From Verrucomicrobiia bacterium (GTDB taxonomy: Bacteria > Verrucomicrobiota > Verrucomicrobiia > Verrucomicrobiales > DEV007): a stretch of DNA of 64,000 nt. A model generated the notes under the pieces. The model worked only from the letters and a program-made list of their open reading frames with translations. It did not search any database and was not told where the DNA came from. The position numbers and the translations under genes were made by a program. This document shows, piece after piece, positions 17,604 to 27,340 of this stretch. The first letter of the stretch is position 1. Each line of letters starts with the position of its first letter. The stretch covers positions 434,001-498,000 of the forward strand of contig JAUIAH010000001.1 of assembly GCA_030425385.1 (NCBI GenBank), in the 5' to 3' direction.

Positions 17604-17655
17604 GTGGGTAGATGCGAGATGAATGTGAAGGAATGATCTGATGCGATTGGTTAGG

Positions 17656-17913
17656 TTAGAAGATCCAAAGAACGCCTTTAACCAAGGCCGCGAGGATACC
17701 AAGAATGCCGAGACCGATGGCGACGAAGCTCACCACACCGCCGCGTCTCGACGGGGCAAAGGCTAGGATGATACCAAATGTGCCACTAACAATGGCAAGA
17801 ATGGCAAGGAGTAATCCCACGACGGCACCGGCGGCCAAGCTGGTGAACCCGGCGATAACCGCCATGATAGATGGGATGCTGAAGTTGGGCGAGTATTCTG
17901 TGGTAGTAGTCAT
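17656..17913 (-). CDS. Small hydrophobic membrane protein (DUF4190-like)
   Basis: 85 residues with two to three transmembrane segments: IPSIMAVIAGFTSLAAGAVVG, LLLAILAIVSGTFGIILAFAP, then GVVSFVAIGLGILGILAALV. The repeated small-residue helices and the APSRRGG turn resemble DUF4190-type proteins. Function is unknown. It lies upstream of the metallothionein gene on the same strand. The 260 bp to the next gene on the right (17914-18176) show no gene I can support. Confidence 0.6.
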   Translation of the reverse strand: MTTTTEYSPNFSIPSIMAVIAGFTSLAAGAVVGLLLAILAIVSGTFGIILAFAPSRRGGVVSFVAIGLGILGILAALVKGVLWIF

Positions 17914-18176
17914 GGCCTTCTCCCTATTGCACGAAAGGGGCCAGAAAGGGTCTGAGACTCACCTCGTTGAGAGTCAGGGAGTTGTCGATCCCGATAGAGC
18001 GGCATTCCATCATTGAGAAGGGCGGATTGCACGAAGAAAGTCATGCACCTTGCATGTTCTTGATCTTGTAAGAGCCAACGGATGAAACATGTTAGGGGGC
18101 TTAACCAACTCACCGTGAGGCGATTAGAGGAAATAGTCATTATGTGGCATCCCATGTGCGTCTCTCCATCGGCGTT

Positions 18177-18554
18177 ATGTTAATGAATACTGCCGTTTAT
18201 GTTACCACTGAAGCAGCCGAAGACGCTGTGCGATTACTTGCAGACCAAGGCATCGCCTCGGACGCCCATGAAGAGCCTGCCAATGCAGGGACGCTGGGGG
18301 TCCTTCGTGTGGGCGATCATGACGTGGCCGCCGCCGTGGAGATCTTGACCAAAAGCCCAGGCATGGCGGCTATCCGCTGTCCCGAATGTGGTAGTCTTCA
18401 TGTGGCCTACCCCAACCAACCAGATGCCTCCCCCACAGCTGCTCTCGCCGCAAAGATTGCCGAGACTCTCCACCTATCCGAGCGCAATTTCTTCTGCCAC
18501 GAGTGCCAATACGAATGGGCGGAAGATCAAGGGGCACTCGTCGCCGCCACCTAA
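18177..18554 (+). CDS. DUF2007-like protein with zinc ribbon
   Basis: About 125 residues from the ATG at 18177; the frame opens at 18144. The N-terminal half (TAVYVTTEAAEDAVRLLADQGI, then GVLRVGDHDVAAAVEIL) matches the DUF2007 'putative prokaryotic signal transducing protein' fold. The C-terminal half has a split zinc ribbon, CPECGS and CHECQYEW, separated by ~45 residues. No enzymatic site is seen. The next 200 bp (18555-18758) contain no supported gene. Confidence 0.65.
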   Translation: MLMNTAVYVTTEAAEDAVRLLADQGIASDAHEEPANAGTLGVLRVGDHDVAAAVEILTKSPGMAAIRCPECGSLHVAYPNQPDASPTAALAAKIAETLHLSERNFFCHECQYEWAEDQGALVAAT

Positions 18555-18758
18555 CATGTTCGCGAAACGCCTTTGAAGTCGACCAAGCAGTGTCGGGCTC
18601 AATGAAGTGCTCGCTAAAGCCAATTGCCCGCCCCAGCATCGTCTTGATCCAAGTCGACGATGTTTGGGGAAGGGCGCTGGTCGCTTCGAAGTCAATTTCC
18701 TGTCGGCGGCCATCGCCAAGCATTTGCCAAAAGAACTAGCGTACGCCTATCTTAACTC

Positions 18759-19337
18759 ATGTCTGTCGCCGCAGAACCCACCGATCAGTGCATCGTCCTA
18801 GAGGGCATTTCCTGGGAAGGCTACGTGCAGTTCGATGAAATGCTTGGGGAGTCGCGCAGCGTACGGCTGAAGTTTGCAAACGATCGCCTCGAAATCATGT
18901 CCCCGTCTCGTCGTCACGAACACATCAAAAGTAATATCGGGTGCATGATTGAACTCTTCTGCCGCCGGGAAAGGATCTTCTTTCAAACGGAAGGCTCTGC
19001 GACGCTCCGACGCGAAGGGAAGCGTGGCGGCGAGCCGGACGAATCCTACAATTTCAGGAAAGGGAGCGATGAGGCCGAGCTTGTCATCGAAACGGCGTTG
19101 ACGAGCGGCGGTATCGATAGGCTTGATTTCTATCGTGGTCTGGCCATGCCGGAAGTGTGGATCTGGGAAAATGAATGCTTGGCAGTCTATCAATGGAACG
19201 ATGGTGATTATGTGAGAAGCGAACAAAGCCGATTGCTCCCAGCGCTCGATCTCTCAATAGTGGCGCAGTTTGCCGATCACCCCTACACTTCGGAGGTCCT
19301 CGACCGCTTCGAGGCTGCTCTTGAGAGCAAACACTAG
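18759..19337 (+). CDS. Uma2-family (DUF820) putative endonuclease
   Basis: 192 residues of the Uma2/DUF820 family, a PD-(D/E)XK-type nuclease fold abundant in Cyanobacteria and PVC bacteria. Seen here: LEIMSPSRRHEHIKSNIGCMIELF near the N-terminus, GGEPDESYNF as the likely acidic motif, and LVIETALTSGGIDRLDFYRGLAMPEVWIWEN as the conserved VIE-x-K-like block, although the usual lysine is not obvious. Cellular role unknown. A second Uma2 gene lies 0.5 kb away (19854). The 3' end overlaps the convergent thioesterase gene by 4 bp. Confidence 0.8.
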   Translation: MSVAAEPTDQCIVLEGISWEGYVQFDEMLGESRSVRLKFANDRLEIMSPSRRHEHIKSNIGCMIELFCRRERIFFQTEGSATLRREGKRGGEPDESYNFRKGSDEAELVIETALTSGGIDRLDFYRGLAMPEVWIWENECLAVYQWNDGDYVRSEQSRLLPALDLSIVAQFADHPYTSEVLDRFEAALESKH

Positions 19338-19768
19338 CCCTTGGGGCGATAGAGATTTGGGAAGTCGCGTCGCCACTCGGTTGGCAAGCGTGCGGGCTTG
19401 CCTTCTGGCATTTGCACCAAGGCGAGGCATTGTCGACAGGTGATAAGGAGGTTTTCTGGAGTGTCTCGGAGGTGAATCTCAAAGGCGCACCAGAAGCGGG
19501 TGCGATTGAAATACTCCAGTCCTCCGCGAACGACGAGATGATCCCCTAAAGTCGCCGGCTTGCGGTAATCAATCTCCGTGCGCGTGACGACGGGAAACAA
19601 TTGCGTGGCTGCCATTTCCTTCAAAGCCATTCCTAACAGGCCTGCCAAACGCGTGCGGGCCGTCTCGATAAAACGGAGATACGCGATATTGTGCACGACC
19701 CCACCGAGGTCCGTGTCAAAGAACATCACTTCTTCTTCGGTCTTGATCGTGGGGCCTGATGGTTCCAT
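19334..19768 (-). CDS. YbgC/4-hydroxybenzoyl-CoA-type acyl-CoA thioesterase
   Basis: 144 residues with a single hotdog fold. The diagnostic block is FFDTDLGGVVHNIAYLRFIE followed by TART, containing the catalytic Asp and helix of YbgC/FadM-type thioesterases; TEIDYRKPATLGDHLVV and NRTRFWCAFEI are the central strands. Such enzymes hydrolyse short or medium acyl-CoAs in the cytosol. No Tol-Pal genes are adjacent, so the classic ybgC linkage is absent. Confidence 0.85.
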   Translation of the reverse strand: MEPSGPTIKTEEEVMFFDTDLGGVVHNIAYLRFIETARTRLAGLLGMALKEMAATQLFPVVTRTEIDYRKPATLGDHLVVRGGLEYFNRTRFWCAFEIHLRDTPENLLITCRQCLALVQMPEGKPARLPTEWRRDFPNLYRPKG

Positions 19769-19853
19769 GAGATGACGATCTCATCTACGATACGATTCCT
19801 GCACGGTGTCAATGCCGGATTGCATCCCATGGAATCTGCCCGTAGCGTGTCGA

Positions 19854-20426
19854 ATGTCGGCAGTGGCCCTTCCTGAACAGTTTCTCACCGCGGAGCGCTA
19901 CCTGGAACGCGAGCGCGTCGCGGAGACTCGTAGCGAATATGTGAATGGCCTCGTCTACGCCATGGCGGGAGGCACCCGGTCTCATGCGCTCCTCAGCGCC
20001 AATGTGCTGCGCTTGGTTGGGAACCAACTCGTTGGTCGTCCATGCGAAGCTTATGGTTCTGACATGAAGGTGCGCATTGAGAAAGCAAACGTCTTTCGCT
20101 ATCCCGATCTCTCGGCACTTTGTGGACCCACTCTCACCTACGACGAACACGACGATGTGATTTGTAATCCCAGTGTGATTGTGGAAGTCCTCTCCAAGTC
20201 GACTGAAGCGTATGACCGTGGCGACAAATTTGCGCTCTATCGGCTGATCGATTCCCTCGTCGAGTATGTGCTTGTTAGCCAGGACAAGATCGAGGTGGAA
20301 GTCCATCGGCGCCTTGGGCCCGGCAAATGGGAATCGACTTTGTACAATGCGAAGGAGGATGCTTTCGAACTTCCCTCCATTCAGTGCACCGTAGCGCTTC
20401 GCGATCTTTACGATAAGGTGTTGTGA
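19854..20426 (+). CDS. Uma2-family (DUF820) putative endonuclease
   Basis: About 190 residues from the ATG at 19854; GTG 19806 and ATG 19812 would lengthen it. A more canonical member than the 18759 gene: FLTAERYLERERVAETRSEY, YGSDMKVRIEKANVFRYPDL (PD motif), and CNPSVIVEVLSKSTEAYDRG (VEV-x-S) with DKFALYRLIDSLVEYVLVSQ. These are the PD, ExK-like and helix regions of the PD-(D/E)XK fold. Role unknown. The next gene starts with a GTG overlapping this stop codon by 4 bp, suggesting co-translation. Confidence 0.85.
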   Translation: MSAVALPEQFLTAERYLERERVAETRSEYVNGLVYAMAGGTRSHALLSANVLRLVGNQLVGRPCEAYGSDMKVRIEKANVFRYPDLSALCGPTLTYDEHDDVICNPSVIVEVLSKSTEAYDRGDKFALYRLIDSLVEYVLVSQDKIEVEVHRRLGPGKWESTLYNAKEDAFELPSIQCTVALRDLYDKVL

Positions 20427-23290
20427 AACGACGCATTAATGGATGGATGGCACTAGCGATCATGGTAGCATGGTCGGCTTGGATAACGAGAGGCTTTGGT
20501 GAGGATCGGATCGTCACCAATACCCTTGATAGTGGTACGGGTTCGCTTCGCGAGGCGATTCAGTTTGCGAATGCCAACGCTGAGACCCGAATTCTCTTTA
20601 ATATCCCTACCAGTGATCCTAACTATCACGCTACCGAAGGAATCTGGGTGATCCAACCTCGGACCGCGCTTCCTGACCTGATGCGCGGCACCGTGATTGA
20701 CGGATCCAGTCAACCGGGAGATACCAATCCCTTTGGGCCTGAGATTGTCCTCAATGGTTCGCTTATTATCGCTTACGAAAGTGGCTTCCTTGTCGAGGCT
20801 GCGGACAGCGTCATTCACCACTTTGTTATTCAGAGTTTTCCCGCCGATGGAGTGACGTTGTCAGGAAATCACGTCACCGGTTGCCACATCTCCGGTTGCT
20901 ACATTGGAACAGATCATCTCGGAACAACCTCCATTCCTAATGGGGGTGCCGGTGTTCAGATCCTCAACGGAGCCCAGGAGAATACCATTGGCGGTGAAGC
21001 TACGAGCGACATGAATGTGATTTCCGGCAATGGTTCCAACGGCATCGTCCTTGATGGAGCCAACAATGCTGTGGTCGGAAACTATGTGGGAGTCGACCGT
21101 TCTGGTTTGGTAGCCATTCCAAATGGAGGCCAAGGCATTGCGATCCGTGAGAATGGCAGCCAAGTGGGTCGCGCGAGCGCTGCGTTGCCCAATATCATTG
21201 CGGGAAACTCTAAACAGGGAATCCTCCTCCAAAAGTTCGTCAATGGACCCGTGACGGATACGAAGATCGTGAGGACTTATATTGGTCTTGGAAGTGATGG
21301 AAATACACTCATTCCCAACCAATTGACAGCCGTTCTCCTGGAGACGCTCTGTCAGCGAATTACGATTGGGGGCGCTTCCGAGGCAGAACGAAACCTGATT
21401 GCCGGAAGTCCCAACGCGGGAATTGTGGTCTCCCGCCCGAGTACAGAGATCCTGATCCAAGGAAACCATATCGGGCTGGATCACACTGGCTCTTTAGCCC
21501 GACCCAATCAACACGGAATCGATCTGAGAAATGCACGAAATGCGCGCGTCTTGGGGAATGTGATTTCTGGGAATCATCAATACGGCATCGCCTGCGGCGC
21601 GCGTCTTGTCTTCTCCGCCACAGATAATCTCAATATCCCCAACAATAATGTGATTGCTGGCAATATCATTGGGTTGAACGCAGCGGGTCTTGCTGCCGTG
21701 CCCAATGGCCGCACTGGGATAGCCATCTATCATTTGAGTTGGGGAAATACCATCGGCGGCCCAAATGCCGAGGATCGCAACGTGATTGCTGGTAATGGAA
21801 ATTGGGGTGTTCACATAGGGGGGCCATTCAATGATCTTGGTCCCGCAGGTTCAGGAAGGACAGGATCCAACAAAGTCTATGGCAACTGGATTGGGACTCC
21901 GGCGGCCGGTAGTGCCTCCGTTGGAAACGCCTGGGGTGGTGTGGCGATCGAAGAATCTACCAACAATGACGTTGGGGGACCTGAGGCAGGCATGCGCAAC
22001 GTGATATCGGGAAATGCCACCCAAGGCATTGCCATCTTTGGCTTAGGAGCGGCGAATAACCGCATTCAGGGAAACTACATTGGATTGACGCCTGATGGCC
22101 TCGCTATCCTACCAACCACCTCCTCGCAGAATTCGCTTTGGAGTGGAGCTGGCATCAATATTTGGAATGGTGCGCAAGATAACTTCATCGGCGGAACGGC
22201 ACCCGGGCAGGGAAACTATATTTCCGGCAATATGGGCTCTGCGATCACTCTTAGCGATAACGGTACGACGGGACACTTCATTTATGGTAATACGATAGGT
22301 CTCCTGATCAATAGGCAGGCGGCAGGCAATGGGCGTGTTGGCATCGCCTTGTGGGATCACGCTAGCAACAATGCTATTGGTGGAACCGTCAGTGGCACAG
22401 GCAACACGATTTGTCATCATGCAGACGCCGCCATCACCATGGCAAACACGGGGACAACGAACAATCCCATCCTCGGAAACGCTATCTTTGCGAACGATAC
22501 GAATCCTGATCACGTCCCCGTGAAGTTATTCTGGAACGCTGAGACGGGCCCTGGACTCATCGATGGCTTGGACAACGACTTTGGTCCCAACGGTTTGCAG
22601 AATGCTCCAGTCCTTCAATTTGCGAGCGTCCAGGCCGATGGATTGACCGTGACGGGAACACTCTTCACTGCTCCCAATCAGAGCTTCCGCGTGGAGTGTT
22701 TCGCTTCACCGATGATGCATCCTTCAGGATATGGCGAGGGTCAATATCTCGTGGGCGTGATTTCAAATGTCGTGACCAATGCGGACGGGCAGGCCACCTT
22801 TACTGAAACCTTCCCATCTTATGTCGGCTCCGATTGGCACATTACGGCGACAACGACTTCTAGTAGTCTGAATACATCTGAGTTCTCTCAGGCCGTGCCT
22901 GTCGATATGGATGATATGGATGGAGATGGCATGCCCAAGGATTATGAACATCAACATGGATTTGACCCGGAATTTGCTGATGGGGCCGAAGATGCAGACG
23001 GCGATGGGCGCTCGAATCTCACCGAAATGCGTTTGGGAAGTGATCCACGAACGTATTCCGAGCCGGTTACGCCCGAGCTCACCTCTCCAAACGCCAACAC
23101 GATTCAGGTTCGGTTCACCACCACATTAAACCGACGCTATCGCCTGGAACGCAGTCCGGGGTTGGGATCCGGAGCCGTGTGGATGCCCCTGATGGATCAT
23201 CTCTTTGGCAATGGACAAGCAATGACGATCACAGATCCTGATGCGCAAGGGGCGATCCGCTATTTCTATCGACTGGTTCATCTTCCTTAG
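20423..23290 (+). CDS. Large secreted beta-helix protein with calcium-type repeats
   Basis: 955 residues, GTG start overlapping the upstream Uma2 stop. A signal peptide (MALAIMVAWSAWITRGFG) is followed by the CSLREA-like opening TNTLDSGTGSLREAIQFANA. Residues ~80-720 are parallel beta-helix coils built on recurring NVISGN/GNYIG/AIPNGG motifs spaced ~25-50 residues. Near residue ~830 come acidic DxDxDG loops (DMDDMDGDGMPKDYE, DADGDGRSNLTE) of the thrombospondin type-3/dockerin calcium-binding kind, and a final beta domain. Probably an extracellular adhesive or matrix protein. No sorting domain was recognised. Confidence 0.82.
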   Translation: MKRRINGWMALAIMVAWSAWITRGFGEDRIVTNTLDSGTGSLREAIQFANANAETRILFNIPTSDPNYHATEGIWVIQPRTALPDLMRGTVIDGSSQPGDTNPFGPEIVLNGSLIIAYESGFLVEAADSVIHHFVIQSFPADGVTLSGNHVTGCHISGCYIGTDHLGTTSIPNGGAGVQILNGAQENTIGGEATSDMNVISGNGSNGIVLDGANNAVVGNYVGVDRSGLVAIPNGGQGIAIRENGSQVGRASAALPNIIAGNSKQGILLQKFVNGPVTDTKIVRTYIGLGSDGNTLIPNQLTAVLLETLCQRITIGGASEAERNLIAGSPNAGIVVSRPSTEILIQGNHIGLDHTGSLARPNQHGIDLRNARNARVLGNVISGNHQYGIACGARLVFSATDNLNIPNNNVIAGNIIGLNAAGLAAVPNGRTGIAIYHLSWGNTIGGPNAEDRNVIAGNGNWGVHIGGPFNDLGPAGSGRTGSNKVYGNWIGTPAAGSASVGNAWGGVAIEESTNNDVGGPEAGMRNVISGNATQGIAIFGLGAANNRIQGNYIGLTPDGLAILPTTSSQNSLWSGAGINIWNGAQDNFIGGTAPGQGNYISGNMGSAITLSDNGTTGHFIYGNTIGLLINRQAAGNGRVGIALWDHASNNAIGGTVSGTGNTICHHADAAITMANTGTTNNPILGNAIFANDTNPDHVPVKLFWNAETGPGLIDGLDNDFGPNGLQNAPVLQFASVQADGLTVTGTLFTAPNQSFRVECFASPMMHPSGYGEGQYLVGVISNVVTNADGQATFTETFPSYVGSDWHITATTTSSSLNTSEFSQAVPVDMDDMDGDGMPKDYEHQHGFDPEFADGAEDADGDGRSNLTEMRLGSDPRTYSEPVTPELTSPNANTIQVRFTTTLNRRYRLERSPGLGSGAVWMPLMDHLFGNGQAMTITDPDAQGAIRYFYRLVHLP

Positions 23291-23406
23291 GAAGGAGGAA
23301 TTAGGAAGATTCACGAGTCTCGCCGTTCCTTAGTATTCGAATGGGAGGATCCCACTCCAAAGGGTTGCCTGGCCTTCGCTGAGTGGATTACAATCAGCCG
23401 TCGCCT

Positions 23407-26400
23407 ATGAAAACGATTCGTCTCTTCATCAGTTCTCCTGGAGATGTGGCTCAGGAGCGTGAAATTTGTCGCCGAGCTTTGGTCCGATTGAATCGTGAAT
23501 TCCATGGCCGGGCGCAGCTCGACGGCTATTTCTGGGAATATGAACCCATGGAGATCACGAGAGACTATCAGGAACAGATCCCGCCCCCTTCGAGTTTCGA
23601 TATCTTTGTCTGCATCCTTTGGTCACGCCTGGGTTCGCGCCTGCATTCACGCTATCAATTGCCGGATGGACGCCCCTGCCGTTCCGGGACGGAATTTGAG
23701 TTTGTCGACGCCATCGAAGGACGGAAACGCAGTGATGATGGCACGCCGGATATCCTCGTTTGGGTCAATAAGACGCAGCCTTTGATTCCGTTAGAGCCGG
23801 AGAAAGATTACGAGCAGCGGATTGAACAGTGGCGCCTCTTGAAATCGTTCTTGGCGGAATGGACCCGCTGCGATGACGAGGGCGTCTTCACCGGCGCGGT
23901 GAATAGCTATCGCAGCCTCGATAAGTTTGAAGAGCTTTTCGAAGTTAAGCTGCGAAAGCTGGTCGAGCGCCGGCTGGGATCGGCTCTCCAACCAGGTGAA
24001 CTGCCGCCGATTCAATGGACCCACGGAAGTCCCTATCGCGGCTTGGAAGCATTTGGCAAAGAACACGCCGAGGTCTTCTTTGGTCGGACGGCAGCGATCG
24101 AAAGCGTGCTCAATGCGGTGCGTCGACAAGGTGAAGACGCGCGCGGCTTCGTCCTCGTGCTCGGGGCCAGTGGCTCTGGCAAAAGCTCACTCGTGAGTGC
24201 GGGCGTCCTCCCGATGTTGACCACGCCTGGTGTGATTGAGGGCATCGGTCTCTGGCGAGAGGCGACCTTCCGCCCTGGTCTCAATGAAGACGTTTTGTTA
24301 GGATTGGCAAGAGCATTGTTAGGGCCTGATGCCTTGCCCGAGCTTGCAGACCCAGAGGAGTCGGATCCCGCGAAAGGGCTCGCGGAGCGCTTCAAGGCCG
24401 TACCTGAAAGCGCTGCCGAGAGCGTCCGATTGGTTCTCAATGAAGCGGCGCGGGCCTTTCAGGCGGATCGAGAGCGACGTCTACGGGAGCGTGTCCTGCA
24501 ATTGGAAGCAGCCGGTCGGGTGGAAGATGCTGAGGCGATTTCAAAGCGCATCGGAAAAGGGAAACCGCCGCGGGCGCGTCTCGTGCTGGTCCTGGATCAA
24601 TTGGAGGAACTGTTCACCGGCGCGATCGCAGATGATGATCGCAAAGCGTTGATTGCTATTCTGGAGGCGCTCAGTGCGGGTGGCCGCGTCGTTGTCCTCG
24701 CCAGTCTCCGTAGCGATTTCTATCATTTATTCCAAGAGACGCCGGGCATGCTGGCCTTGGCAGGTGAGCATGGCAAGGTCGACGTGTTGCCGCCCGACGC
24801 GCACGAGATTGGGCAAATCATCCGGGAGCCAGCACGGATGGCCGGATTGGTCTTTGAGAAGGACGCGAGCTCGGGCGCCACGCTCGATGAGGTCTTGCGC
24901 GATGCCGCGCTCGATCATCCAGAGGCATTGCCTTTGCTCGAGCATGCGTTAGATCAATTGTATGCCTGTCAGGCGAAGCGTGACGATCGTACCCTGCGAT
25001 TTGAGGATTATGAAGCGATTGGGAAATTAGACGGTGCCCTGGCCCGCCACGCCGATTCCGTTTTCCAATCTGTTAGTGCCGCGGCGCAGTCGGCTTTCGA
25101 TCAGGTCTTCCGCGGATTGGTGACCTTGGGTCGAGAGGATCGCATCCCTGTGCGCCGCACGGCACGTCGCGCCGCCCTTTCGAAGCCACCCGCGGCCGAT
25201 GAACTGGTCACCGCCTTGATTGATCAACGCCTCCTGACGACAGGGCAAACGGCGGAAGGGGAGCCGGTCGTTTCCGTGGCCCACGAAGCGCTGCTCCGCG
25301 TCTGGGATCGGGCTCGGACGTGGATTGATGCCAACGAAGATTTCCTCGCCGTGCGTGCTCGCGTAGGTGATGCCTGCACGGAATGGGAGAATGCCGGCGA
25401 GGACACCAGTTTCCTGCTCCAGCCCGGTCGCCAACTTGTGGATGCTGAAGACGCGCTGACCCGGCACGCAGGTGCCTTCGAGCCGAAGGAACGTGCCTTT
25501 GTGAAAGCGTCACGCGAGCGGGCCGAGCGTACCGAGCGCCGTCGCAAACGCGTCCGCCAAGGAGTCATGGCTGGTATGGCCGGACTGACGGGCCTGGCCG
25601 TCTTTGGCTTCTTCCAGGCCGAAACCAAACGGAAAGAAGCGGAAGCCGCCGTGCAGCGGGAGACGGAAGCCTTGGGTCGAGCAAAGAGGACCTCTGGCGC
25701 TGCGGCAGGATTTCTTGAGACCCTGTTAGGAGAGACCGACTGGGTCGGCCGTCTTCAACAGAATAACGCGGCGCTTTCATTAGAGTTTCTGCTAGAATCG
25801 GATGCCTTCATGACCGCCTTGCTCGTGGAAGATCTGGACGAAGATCTGTTAGACAAGAAGACCCGAGCCCAGTCCGCATCGGTCCAGTCGCTCTTCCGCC
25901 AAGGGGACCGCGAAGGCGCACTCCAGGCTCTCGAAGCATCCCAAGAGACCCTCGAGCAACTGGAGTCACGTCTCCCTGATAATGTGGTCATCCAGGCGAA
26001 TCTGGCCAATCACCGTTACGTGCGGGGCAAGCTTTTCCAAGACATGCAGAAGCTTGCAGAAGCTGCCTCCAGTTATCAGGAAGGTCTCACATTGATCGAC
26101 AACATGGCGACATGGAAAGACCATGAGAGTGTGCGTGAAGCCTGGTATGGGCTGATGGACTCCATGAGTCGGGTGCAATCCATGCAGGGCGAATCCGAGG
26201 CGTCCGCCGAGACCTTTGGCAACCTTGACAATCAGATTCAGCAATGGGCTTCCGCAGGCGAGACCAAGGGGCACTGGTGGGAGCGAAGGATCCAATTGTG
26301 GGTCGATCGTTCTGAAGCCTTGTCCTTCCAAGGTGCCAATGAGCAAGCGGCAGAAGCGCTGGAGCGTGCTCAAATCATTGTGCGTGAGGCCATGACGGAA

Positions 26401-27201
26401 AACGCGCCATTTCTTGCCCTTCGGGTCGAGCGCTCGTGGGGCCAGTTGGAATCGTTTCGAGGTAACCACGCCAAGGCAGCGAATCACCTGAAGCGCTGGT
26501 TGGATGAAATTGAACCTGTCACGGACGCAGAACCGTTGGCATTGACGATGAATCGATTACATGTGGCGCGCCAATACCTCTCGGCCCTCACCCTGAGTCC
26601 GCAGCAGGAGGCGCTGGAGCCAGCCTCTCAGCAGGTATTGGATCTGGCCAATCGTATCATTGATCGAGACTCGCAAAGTGTCTCAACCATCGATCAATAC
26701 CGACAATCCCTATCGGCCATCGGTTATGCTCGCCAAGTTGATGAAGACTATGGGGAGGCGATCGACTTCTATCAATTGGCCCGCCAAGAAGCAGAGCGCT
26801 TGCAGGAGATGCAACCGGGAGGACGCTATCTCGCCACCATCCTTGAGCACGCTTATCAAGAAGCGTTCTGCTGGCTCCAAATGGCGAATCCAAAACAGGC
26901 GGAAGCGGTGATTTCCCATGCGTGGCCTCACGTCGAGACTCTCATCCGTGAAGTAGAGGAAGCGAATCATCCGGAAGCCGTGGGCTGGCGTCGCAACATC
27001 ATCCACATGAGCCTCACTGGGTCCGACGCTCTCGCCGAGAGCGATCCCGTAGAGGCGAGCCGCCGGCAGGCACTCGCGATCGAACTTTCAAAAGGTGACC
27101 AAATCTTCGACCCGATGCGTCCTGCATGGATCAAGCGACTGCAAGCGCTACGACAATACGCCGAACCCTCACTACCAGAAGAGGGCGAAATCCAATTCTA
27201 G
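23407..27201 (+). CDS. DUF4062-STAND NTPase with membrane segment and TPR repeats
   Basis: 1264 residues from the ATG at 23407; a GTG at 23383 is possible. Residues 1-115 are a DUF4062 domain (TIRLFISSPGDVAQEREICR, FDIFVCILWSRLGSRLHS), related to TIR/SEFIR-like signalling folds. Residues ~205-590 are an nSTAND1-type NTPase: Walker A GASGSGKSSL near 254, Walker B LVLVLDQLEELF near 395, and a winged-helix region with SVAHEALLRVWDRARTWI. A hydrophobic segment lies near 718, and residues ~830-1250 are TPR-like helices that could sense a ligand. Such NLR-like proteins act in bacterial signalling and anti-phage defence. No effector gene is adjacent; the DUF4062 domain may be the effector. Confidence 0.88.
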   Translation: MKTIRLFISSPGDVAQEREICRRALVRLNREFHGRAQLDGYFWEYEPMEITRDYQEQIPPPSSFDIFVCILWSRLGSRLHSRYQLPDGRPCRSGTEFEFVDAIEGRKRSDDGTPDILVWVNKTQPLIPLEPEKDYEQRIEQWRLLKSFLAEWTRCDDEGVFTGAVNSYRSLDKFEELFEVKLRKLVERRLGSALQPGELPPIQWTHGSPYRGLEAFGKEHAEVFFGRTAAIESVLNAVRRQGEDARGFVLVLGASGSGKSSLVSAGVLPMLTTPGVIEGIGLWREATFRPGLNEDVLLGLARALLGPDALPELADPEESDPAKGLAERFKAVPESAAESVRLVLNEAARAFQADRERRLRERVLQLEAAGRVEDAEAISKRIGKGKPPRARLVLVLDQLEELFTGAIADDDRKALIAILEALSAGGRVVVLASLRSDFYHLFQETPGMLALAGEHGKVDVLPPDAHEIGQIIREPARMAGLVFEKDASSGATLDEVLRDAALDHPEALPLLEHALDQLYACQAKRDDRTLRFEDYEAIGKLDGALARHADSVFQSVSAAAQSAFDQVFRGLVTLGREDRIPVRRTARRAALSKPPAADELVTALIDQRLLTTGQTAEGEPVVSVAHEALLRVWDRARTWIDANEDFLAVRARVGDACTEWENAGEDTSFLLQPGRQLVDAEDALTRHAGAFEPKERAFVKASRERAERTERRRKRVRQGVMAGMAGLTGLAVFGFFQAETKRKEAEAAVQRETEALGRAKRTSGAAAGFLETLLGETDWVGRLQQNNAALSLEFLLESDAFMTALLVEDLDEDLLDKKTRAQSASVQSLFRQGDREGALQALEASQETLEQLESRLPDNVVIQANLANHRYVRGKLFQDMQKLAEAASSYQEGLTLIDNMATWKDHESVREAWYGLMDSMSRVQSMQGESEASAETFGNLDNQIQQWASAGETKGHWWERRIQLWVDRSEALSFQGANEQAAEALERAQIIVREAMTENAPFLALRVERSWGQLESFRGNHAKAANHLKRWLDEIEPVTDAEPLALTMNRLHVARQYLSALTLSPQQEALEPASQQVLDLANRIIDRDSQSVSTIDQYRQSLSAIGYARQVDEDYGEAIDFYQLARQEAERLQEMQPGGRYLATILEHAYQEAFCWLQMANPKQAEAVISHAWPHVETLIREVEEANHPEAVGWRRNIIHMSLTGSDALAESDPVEASRRQALAIELSKGDQIFDPMRPAWIKRLQALRQYAEPSLPEEGEIQF

Positions 27202-27340
27202 GAGGCATGTGAATAGGCCATTGGATCCTTGAGTAGTCGCGGCACTAGCGTTCATGCACCGCGTCTGAGATTGCGATGTCTCAGGATGTTTGCATGCAGT
27301 TCTGGATGTGTCTGGACAAGTAGAATTCAATTCGTTCCAC

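Noticed and set aside
23282-23294. Terminator hairpin after the second beta-helix gene
   Set aside because: The stem CTTCC/GGAAG has only five pairs and no T tract.
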